A DNA stretch of 64,000 nucleotides. Source: Mycoplasmopsis canis PG 14. GTDB lineage: Bacteria > Bacillota_I > Bacilli_A > Mycoplasmatales > Metamycoplasmataceae. Under the pieces are notes generated by a model, which worked only from the letters and a program-made list of their open reading frames with translations, made no database searches and was not told where the DNA came from. The translations under genes and the position numbers were made by a program. The stretch is taken from the NCBI RefSeq assembly GCF_001553195.1, contig NZ_CP014281.1, forward strand, positions 496,001 through 560,000, given 5' to 3'. Below, piece by piece: positions 57,573 through 64,000 of the stretch (position 1 is the first letter of the stretch; each line of letters starts with the position of its first letter).

Positions 57573-58101
57573 TTATTCATATTTTGCATCTTTATATTTT
57601 TTATTAAAAATTAAGTTTCCAAAAAATATCGACATATTAATAAGTGTTAGAATAGAAATTGGGACTATTAATAATATATATAGGTAAGTCTTATTAAAAT
57701 AATTAGTCATAGAAATAACAAAGTTAGCAACACCAAAAGCGAATAGTATTAATCAAATAATAAATAAAAAAATCTTTTTATTCCTTGAAAATTCTTTGGT
57801 ATCTGATTTTAGTTTTTTAATCTGAAAATCGGGAATAGCGAAGTTAAAAAACTATTTTTTTAGCTATAAGTAAATAGAAAAAACTAAAAAGTATTATAAA
57901 AACATTAATTAAAACATTTGCTGCATGATGTAAAGAAAAATGCGCTCACATTGGTCTATAATACCCATACGGTTTATCTTGAACAACACTTTCAAATAAT
58001 CTAGATTCATACATTGGGAAAAATGTTATTATGAAAAATATTAAAAGAATAAATGATATTAAATAAGTTATACCAAAAATTTTATTGTAATCTTTTTTCA
58101 T
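57573..58101 (-). pseudogene. Tandem membrane-protein duplicate, copy 2 (degraded)
   Basis: Close paralog of the gene at 58177-58741. It starts MKKDYNKIFGITYLISFILL and stays in frame to the second membrane helix. It then loses one A in an A-run near 57860 (GCTA7 against A8 in copy 1) and has a second 1-base loss near 57812. In restored frame it would end KYKDAKYE at 57573. Two frameshifts make it a pseudogene. Confidence 0.7.
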
Positions 58102-58875
58102 CTTTACTCCTGTCTTGCTTTTTAGAATAATTATATTTTCGTAGAATAAATGAATTGAAAATATAAATTAAATAATTTAATTATTTTCTATCATTTCAGT
58201 TATTTTTTTACCAGTGTACTTTGTATCTTTATATTTTTTGTTAAAAAAATAAGTTACCAAAAAATATCGACATATTAACAAGTGTTAGAATAGAAATTGG
58301 CATTATTAGCAATATATATAAATAATCCTTATTAAAATAATTAGCCATAGAAATAACAAAGTTAGCAACGCCAAAAGCGAATAGTATTAATAAAATAATA
58401 AATAAAAAAATCTTTTTATTCCTTGAAAATTCTTTGGTATCTGCTTTTATTTTTTTTAATCTGAAAATCGGAAATAGCGAAGTTAAAAAACTATTTTTTT
58501 TAGCTATAAGTAAATAAAAAAAACTAAAAAGTATTATAAAAACATTAATTAAAACATTTGTTGCATGATGCAAAGAAAAATCCGCTCACATTGGTCTATA
58601 ATACCCATACGACTTATCTTGAACAACGCTCTCAAATAATCCAGCTTCATACATTGGAAAAAATGTTATTATGAAAAATATTAAAAGAATAAATGATATT
58701 AAATAAGTTATGCCAAAAATTTTATTGTAATCTTTTTTCATCTTTACTCCTGTTTTGCTTTTTTAAAATAATTATATTTTTATCAAGAAAATAAATTAAG
58801 AATATAAATTAAATAATTTAATTATTTTCTATCATTTTAGTTATTTCTTTACCAGTGTATTTTGAACCTTTATAT
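57586..58875. repeat. Tandem duplication of about 640 bp
   Basis: Two nearly identical units in tandem, offset by 640 bases: about 57586-58235 and 58226-58875. Each holds one membrane-protein copy plus about 60 bp matching the 3' end of the cysteine-peptidase-like gene. The duplication must have included the tail of that gene. Confidence 0.75.
58177..58741 (-). pseudogene. Tandem membrane-protein duplicate, copy 1 (3' frameshift)
   Basis: A four-helix membrane protein of unknown family, MKKDYNKIFGITYLISFILL at the start, with FPMYEAGLFESVVQDKSYGY between helices 1 and 2. As read it ends at 58241 after FGNLFF because a T-run has seven T. With six T the frame goes on to KYTGKKITEMIENN at 58177, the same ending as the upstream peptidase gene. 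It may still be functional in its short form. Confidence 0.6.
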
Positions 58876-60124
58876 GTAAATAGCTTATCCAACTTTTTAT
58901 TATTATTTTTAGATTCGATTGTGAAAAAGTAAGAACCTCACGCTTTTATTCAATATGAATATAACACAGTGTTTGAGTCACTCCTTCCAAAACATTGAGA
59001 CCCTAAAAACATATCCGAATTTGAATCATATCCATACATTATGTAAGCATGATTTGTATCATGCCACATCATTGCTGAAGATAGAATTACCGGAACACCT
59101 TTCAAAATATATTCTCAAGCCCTATAATAACCACCATATTTACCATCAAGATTTCATTTTTTAATACTTTCTCCCTTAATTATAGAGTTAGTAGCTGGCC
59201 AATAATATGATGATGTTCATAAATTCAATGATTTATCGGCGGCTTCAAACAATTTATATGGTAATGAGTTTCTTTTTTCTTCAGCCGAAGAAAAATAATT
59301 TAACCCTTTAAATATGGGTGAGGAGTGCTCTAAATCGTCGTCATAACGATTATTTTTTATGTATTTATCCCATGTTAAAGAATCGAAAATAGATGAATCA
59401 ACAAAAAGATGATTATACAGTAATAATTCAGATAAAGCAACATATTCACAAATTCCAACCTTTGGTTTATCCTCAAATTTTAAGTCTAAATATCCTGCTT
59501 CTTCATCATTCTTTCTTGTTGCAAATCATCAAGCATGATCAACAACATGTGAAACATTAAATTTATTTTTACCAACATAATCTAATTTAGGAAATTCATA
59601 ACTTGAAAATACTGATCTCTCATTGGAAGAAGTTGATATTTCTATATTTCTTTTTCTTATCTCTTCCTTAATAAAATTATTGTCACTAGGTAATTCTATT
59701 GGTTCTAAATTTGTTTTTAGTTCATCTATAGAAATTTGTTTTTCTTGGTCGATAGAATAATAATCATTATCTTTTTTAATTAAAAATCCCAATTGATGTG
59801 CATAAATAATTTCTTTGCTCTTATCTATATTAATTTCATTAAATCTCATTTCAATTGTAATAGTTGTTTCTAAATCTACTATTGATGTAGCATTTTTGGT
59901 AACTATTAAAAAAATTTTCTATTAAAAATATCAGTAATTTCCTTTGATCACAAATATTTTGTATCCTTATTTGTTAACCTTTTTATCCTCATTATTTCAG
60001 AATGTAATATAAATTCTTTTTTTTCAGTGTATTCTTGATTATTTTCATTCTTATTAGCACTAATAGCGCTTATTCCTAATATTGAAGGAACTAAGCCCAT
60101 CATAAATAAATATTTTAATTTCAT
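58818..60124 (-). pseudogene. Cysteine-peptidase-like secreted protein, frameshifted
   Basis: A signal-peptide-bearing protein (MKLKYLFMMGLVPSILGISA) interrupted after about 80 residues by a 1-base loss in a T-run near 59913 (seven T, eight needed). The downstream frame (58818-59849) is long and clean. The core has KVGICEYVALSELLLYN (likely catalytic Cys) and HDTNHAYMMYGY (likely His), as in C39-like mycoplasma peptidases. With the slip corrected it would be about 435 residues. It may be a pseudogene, a slippage-switched gene or an error. Confidence 0.6.
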
Positions 60125-60485
60125 AAAAACCTTTAAATATATTTGAATTAAATTGGCCATGATAGCCATAATAATTATATAACTTTGTAAATAGTGATTT
60201 AATAATTGTTTTAAAAATATGGAATTAATATGGAAATGAACCCAAAACATAAAAAATAAATATTCTATTTTGTACAAACTAAATTCAACAATATACACTA
60301 ATAAAAATTTCAATTTTATTAGTGTTTTTATGTTGAAAAGAGTGCTTTGAATTTCTGTTTCAAAAATTCAAAAACAATTAACTAATCTAGATTGATTAAA
60401 GAAATATTAAAATAAAAAAGAAATAATATTTTTAAGTTTTGAAATGTTTAAATTTCCTTGAGTAAAGAATAAGATTTTATTTAAT
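60125..60485. other. Gene-free interval before rplL terminator
   Basis: About 360 bases of A/T-rich sequence. A TATAAT on the minus strand near 60177-60182 could serve the peptidase gene. Nothing else stands out. Confidence 0.5.
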
Positions 60486-60488
60486 AAA

Positions 60489-60520
60489 AAATGTTAAAAA
60501 AACGAAGCATATAGCTTCAT
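60489..60520 (-). terminator. Terminator after rplL
   Basis: A GAAGC/GCTTC stem followed by a U-run on the minus strand. Confidence 0.7.
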
Positions 60521-60546
60521 TTTTATTTTATCGATTAAGTTTGAAA

Positions 60547-60918
60547 TTATTCAACTGAAACATCAGCACCAGCTTCTACTAAAGCAGCACGAATTGATTC
60601 TGCTTCTTCTGGTTTAATGTTTTCTTTAATTGTTGCTGGTAATGCATCAACAATTTTCTTTGCATCCATTAATGAAAGACCAAGAACTGTTTGAACTGCT
60701 TTAATAACAGGGATTTTTTTACCGTTATCAGCTTTTAAAACAACTTTAACACTTGTTTTTTCTTCTGATCCACCTTCTGCTGGAGCAGCTGCAACAGCCA
60801 TAGCGGCCATTGGGTCAATTCCAAATTCTTCTTTCATTGCTTCTACAAGTTCCATAACTTCTTTAATTGACATTTCTTTTAATGATTCGATAAATGTTTC
60901 TTTTGTTAATTTAGCCAT
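60547..60918 (-). CDS. rplL: 50S ribosomal protein L7/L12
   Basis: 123 residues. The N-terminal dimerisation domain, an Ala-rich hinge ([14 protein letters not shown]) and the C-terminal factor-binding domain ([36 protein letters not shown]) are all present. It follows rplJ by 39 bases. Confidence 0.97.
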   Translation of the reverse strand: MAKLTKETFIESLKEMSIKEVMELVEAMKEEFGIDPMAAMAVAAAPAEGGSEEKTSVKVVLKADNGKKIPVIKAVQTVLGLSLMDAKKIVDALPATIKENIKPEEAESIRAALVEAGADVSVE

Positions 60919-60957
60919 TTTAAATCCTTTCTATATAACTAATTTTAGTTTAAATAA

Positions 60958-61455
60958 TTATTCTGATTTACCTTCACTGTACATTTTAAGTGATAAACCT
61001 AATTGTTGTAAAGGTGACATCATTGAACGTGCAAGTATTGCAAGCGCTTCTTCATATGTAGGAAGAGTAGCAACATCTTTAACACCTTGAGCATCAATAA
61101 CTTTTCCTTCGAATGTTCCAGCTTTGATAACCATTAGTTTGTGTTTCTTAGAAAAAGAAACTAATAATTTAGCAGCTGACATTCCGTCATTTTCTGAAAA
61201 TAAGAAAATGTTTGGTCCAACTAAGTGCTCTGATAAATCTGCTAATCCGTTGTTTGCAGCAGCAATTTTAAATAAACGGTTTTTGTAAACTTTAACTTCA
61301 ACACCAACTTTTGCTGCTTCTAGTCTAAATTCTTCTAATTCAGCAACTGTTAAACCACGGTATTCAGCAAACGCAACAGCTTGAGAGTTTTTAATTTTTT
61401 GTGATATTTCTAAAACAACTTCTCTTTTTGCTGCTTTGAATTTTGATTCTGCCAT
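60958..61455 (-). CDS. rplJ: 50S ribosomal protein L10
   Basis: 165 residues, anchoring the L7/L12 stalk. It has EISQKIKNSQAVAFAEYRGLTVAELEEFR-type N-terminus and the KVYKNRLFKIAA motif. The ATG at 61455 has AAAGGAGA upstream; a longer upstream frame runs into the leader structure and is rejected. Confidence 0.97.
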   Translation of the reverse strand: MAESKFKAAKREVVLEISQKIKNSQAVAFAEYRGLTVAELEEFRLEAAKVGVEVKVYKNRLFKIAAANNGLADLSEHLVGPNIFLFSENDGMSAAKLLVSFSKKHKLMVIKAGTFEGKVIDAQGVKDVATLPTYEEALAILARSMMSPLQQLGLSLKMYSEGKSE

Positions 61456-61485
61456 TTTGTGTCTCCTTTCAAAAATATTTGTAAT

Positions 61486-61558
61486 GCAATACTTCAAGGT
61501 AAGACATACATTCGGTAACATATTTAAGCATATAGCAGTTACTGTCTTCACGTATTGC
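61486..61558 (-). promoter_or_regulatory. L10 leader (autoregulatory ribosomal-protein mRNA structure)
   Basis: A leader RNA closed by GCAAUAC/GUAUUGC, with inner stems AAGACA...UGUCUU-type and GUAAC/GUUAC. The layout matches L10-L7/L12 leader elements, to which the L10(L12) complex binds. It lies 31 bases before the rplJ ATG. Confidence 0.75.
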
Positions 61559-61790
61559 TTACATATTATATTAAAAAAATGAAAAAAAGTAACAAAATAA
61601 AATAAGTATAATTTTGCTTTTCAAACTATAATAAAAATCTTAAATTATTAAATTATTTATAGCTAATTGAAATCTTTGACAAAATTAAAAATATAAATAG
61701 TGATCAATTTTTTTAAGTTTACTATTAATTAAATTTTTTTACAACAATATTTTATTAACAGTTCATAAAAGAATTTTTGATAACTTTTAC

Positions 61791-61820
61791 AAAAAAAAAA
61801 AAAAACAAGCTAAGGCTTGT
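61791..61820 (-). terminator. Terminator after tRNA-Gly
   Basis: A 6-bp stem ACAAGC/GCTTGT followed on the minus strand by a run of about 14 U. Confidence 0.8.
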
Positions 61821-61837
61821 CGGTCAATTTCTTGAAA

Positions 61838-61911
61838 TGGAGCGGGTGAAGGGAATCGAACCCTCATAGTCAGCTTGGAAGGCTGAAGTTCTGCCATTAA
61901 ACTACACCCGC
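61838..61911 (-). tRNA. tRNA-Gly (anticodon TCC)
   Basis: 74 nt with encoded CCA. The acceptor stem GCGGGTG/CACCCGC and anticodon stem TCAGC/GCTGA around CTTCCAA are intact; TTCGATT T-loop present. Confidence 0.95.
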
Positions 61912-62007
61912 ATTTGCTTGATTGCTAGAATATTATAACATCTTTTTTGAAAAGCAAAATATTTTTTTTATTTTTTTACAATTTTTTTCAATAACAAAAA
62001 AAGCAAG

Positions 62008-63117
62008 TTACTCTGAAGCTACTTGCTTAATTTTTAAATTAATTTTATTTTTTTGCGATTCTAAAATAAAGTTCTCTTTTTCTAAAATTAGAATTAAGTC
62101 ATCAATAGTATCTTCCATATCAATATATTCAAGTAGCTTTATAATACTCTTATCACTAACAATGCTAGATAATACCTTTGTGTAAAAGTTATTTAACTTA
62201 AGGGCTGCTTGATCATTTTCTTTTCGCAATGTTGTTTCTTCGATTTTATAATTTAATTTCTCAATAAACTCGCTGATTTTTATGTTTGAAGGTAATGAAG
62301 AAATTTCTATTGTTTTTTGGATACCATTAATACAGTTACAAATTCTAGAAGAAGTATTACTTATTTTATTTTTTTGATAAATAAATGATTTTATTAAATT
62401 AGCTACTTCATTAGTTTTATCTTTATTTTTTTCAATATAAGATAATTTAACTACATCATCTTTATTATATGAAAGCACATCACTTATAATTATTTCAATA
62501 TCTTCATCACTTAAGTGCCTAGATAATTTCGACTTTTTAAAATAAAATGGATTGCCATTTATAATTAGCAAGGCTCCTAGACAAGCTGCAATGCGCCCGC
62601 TAGATGTTTCGTTATTAAATTTCACTTTTGGAGATAACTCATTTATCTTGCTTTTAAAGGTTTTTTCAAAATATTCTGACTTAAAAAGAGATTTTGGTAC
62701 AAGTTTGTCTAAACCAATATTAATTCCATTCGAAAGATCATTAGACTTAAGATTAAATAATTTTTCTAAAATAGGAGACTCTAGTGTATTATTTCATGAA
62801 TAAAACTCTATATTATCCAAGATATTATTTTCTCCATTATAATTAATTAATTGTTTAATATCAGAGAGCAATATTTCTCTTGCTTTTATCCAAAAATTAT
62901 TAATATTTTTCATTTTAAATAAAGGGGTTAGGTCAAAAATATTTGATAATGTTTTAAAGTTCTTCTTTTTATCTTGATTTTTAAAGTATCCTATAGTATA
63001 ACAATATGGCAAATCTATTTTTTCTTCATCAAGTTTTTTAAAATACATGTAGTTTATTCTTGCAAGATAATTAAAAGTTATTGCCTCAAAATCTATGTAT
63101 ATTTTAATTTTATTCAT
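62008..63117 (-). CDS. Conserved hypothetical protein
   Basis: 369 residues, not recognised with certainty. The start KIKIYIDFEAITFNYL has an exonuclease-like acidic motif (DFE), and PYCYTIGYFKN follows. This resembles the RNase H-like DUF2779-type domain, but the call is weak. The second half is helical and charged. It overlaps thiI by 8 bases (ATGAATAA), so it may be linked to tRNA or RNA metabolism. A hairpin AAGCAAGT/ACTTGCTT covers its stop. Confidence 0.6.
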
Positions 63118-64000
63118 TTTCTAGTTTTATTTTTCTATATTCAATATGCACTTCAAGTAATTCTTTTTCAAGATCTTGAATACCTGATAATTCTTGTTCT
63201 AAAGCTAATGCTTGCTCTAACGAAGGCTTAGTAGTGGGTTCTTTAGGCGCAAACAATTCACAAGTTTCGTTAGCTTTAATAATTGATATATCGTATGTTT
63301 TGATTTTTTTAGCAATATTAATAATTTCATTTTTATCAAATGTGAGCAATGGTCTTAAAATTTGCATTCTAGTTGCAGCACCAATTGTTGAAAGAGATTC
63401 TAAAGTTTGCGAAGCAACTTGTCCGAGATTATCCCCATTCGAAATGGCTAATGCACCATTTTTTAAGGCTATTTTTTCAGCAAGTCTATAAAAGCTTCTT
63501 CTCATTAATGTTATTTTGTAAGATTCTTTGGATACAAAAGAAATATAGTTCATTAAATAAGCGTAATTAGCAATTATTAAATTACTAGACACTTGATATT
63601 TATTTAAAATTTTAACTAGATCAGTAATTTTTTGAACAGTTCTTTCATCAGTTTGTGGAGGTGTAATAAAGGTTAAAAAATCAACTTTTAAACCTCTTTT
63701 CATAAGTTGTAAGGCAGCAATCGGAGAGTCAAAACCTCCAGAAATCAAATGTAAAACTTTGCCTGATACGCCTACTGGTAGCCCGCCTAATCCGTTAATA
63801 TAATTAGAAAATAAATAAGTTCTTCCATTTCTTACTTCTATATAAAAAGTTTGATCAGGATTATGAACATCAACCTTTAAACCTTGTATTTCAGAAAACT
63901 TCCTTAATAAATGGCCACCTAGCTCTCTATTTAACTCATCTGAAGTTAATTCAAATTTCTTATAATTTCTTCTTGCTGAAATTTTGAAAGTTCTAGTTTC
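63110..64000 (-). CDS. thiI: tRNA 4-thiouridine synthetase ThiI (5' end cut by window)
   Basis: About 296 codons; the N-terminus runs off the right edge. The visible part begins in the THUMP domain (TFKISARRNYKKFELTSDEL). It continues into the PP-loop ATPase domain (VLHLISGGFDSPIAALQLMKRG) and AISNGDNLGQVASQTLESL. There is no C-terminal rhodanese domain, as in other mycoplasma and Bacillus forms; an upstream cysteine desulfurase would supply sulfur. Confidence 0.93.
   Translation of the reverse strand, partial: ETRTFKISARRNYKKFELTSDELNRELGGHLLRKFSEIQGLKVDVHNPDQTFYIEVRNGRTYLFSNYINGLGGLPVGVSGKVLHLISGGFDSPIAALQLMKRGLKVDFLTFITPPQTDERTVQKITDLVKILNKYQVSSNLIIANYAYLMNYISFVSKESYKITLMRRSFYRLAEKIALKNGALAISNGDNLGQVASQTLESLSTIGAATRMQILRPLLTFDKNEIINIAKKIKTYDISIIKANETCELFAPKEPTTKPSLEQALALEQELSGIQDLEKELLEVHIEYRKIKLENE

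Noticed and set aside
57573-60124. Immunoglobulin-cleaving MIB-MIP system
   Set aside because: The peptidase has a Cys/His core, not a serine protease, and no MIB-like protein is nearby.
60125-60485. A coding gene in the gap before rplL
   Set aside because: The open frame that extends upstream of 60124 has no ribosome site and biased A/T-rich composition; the peptidase signal peptide starts at 60124.
61456-61551. N-terminal extension of L10
   Set aside because: It would translate the conserved leader structure; the ATG at 61455 has AAAGGAGA.

Overview
The window is a low-GC bacterial chromosome segment from a mycoplasma (Mollicutes, Mycoplasma sensu lato). Almost every gene reads through in-frame TGA codons as Trp, for example at conserved Trp positions in GyrB, ArgS and CysS. 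The proteome is minimal, lipoproteins are frequent, and no cell-wall genes are seen. The species cannot be fixed from the sequence alone. The p37-p29-p69 transporter and the surface-protein families point to the hominis/synoviae/bovis side of the mycoplasmas.

Layout. 1-4.3 kb: potABCD polyamine importer (minus strand, potD cut by the window edge), preceded by a 56-residue small ORF. 4.4-5.7 kb: rpsF-ssb-rpsR. 5.9-9.5 kb: topA, then a convergent DUF2130 coiled-coil protein. 9.8-13.6 kb: deoB, and a cysS-rlmB-sigma factor cluster. 13.7-19.2 kb, plus strand: argS, rpoE, fba, a thermonuclease lipoprotein and gyrB. 19.2-25.7 kb: a coiled-coil tail-anchored protein, smpB fused end to end with ssrA (tmRNA), a transglutaminase-like lipoprotein, tRNA-Lys and tRNA-Thr, and a YitT-type membrane protein. 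25.7-29.4 kb: the p37/p29/p69 ABC transporter behind a TPP riboswitch. 29.4-36 kb: asp23-fakA-plsX-rnc-smc. 36-40.4 kb: recO, a DUF402 protein, an HExxH lipoprotein and a frameshifted azoreductase. 40.7-44.1 kb: ackA, coaD, engB and two unknowns. 44.2-49.4 kb: rimP-nusA-ylxR-infB, apt and rpsT. 49.5-52.2 kb: an ECF S-component-like membrane protein, a frameshifted YwaF-type membrane protein and an unknown. 52.2-54.2 kb: an intact IS element flanked by 37/38-bp direct repeats. 54.2-57.5 kb: efp with three small or membrane proteins, then pncB. 57.5-60.1 kb: a decaying tandem duplication and a frameshifted cysteine-peptidase-like gene. 60.5-64 kb: rplJL with an L10-type leader, tRNA-Gly, an unknown gene and thiI (cut by the edge).

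How the parts fit together. Most of the window is housekeeping: translation and ribosome assembly, DNA topology, lipid entry through fatty-acid kinase and PlsX, and salvage of nucleosides, NAD and adenine. Import systems serve polyamines and, by the riboswitch evidence, thiamine pyrophosphate. Operons are tightly packed. Because UGA is not a stop, the usual ATGA overlap cannot occur, and junctions are mostly 1-bp TAATG or 8-bp ATGNNTAR overlaps. The most informative points are the TPP riboswitch in front of p37, a SigH-positioned sigma factor, the IS with very long target duplications inside a divergent promoter region, the leaderless small ORF ahead of potA, and a cluster of single-base indels between 40 and 60 kb that marks either gene decay or sequencing error.
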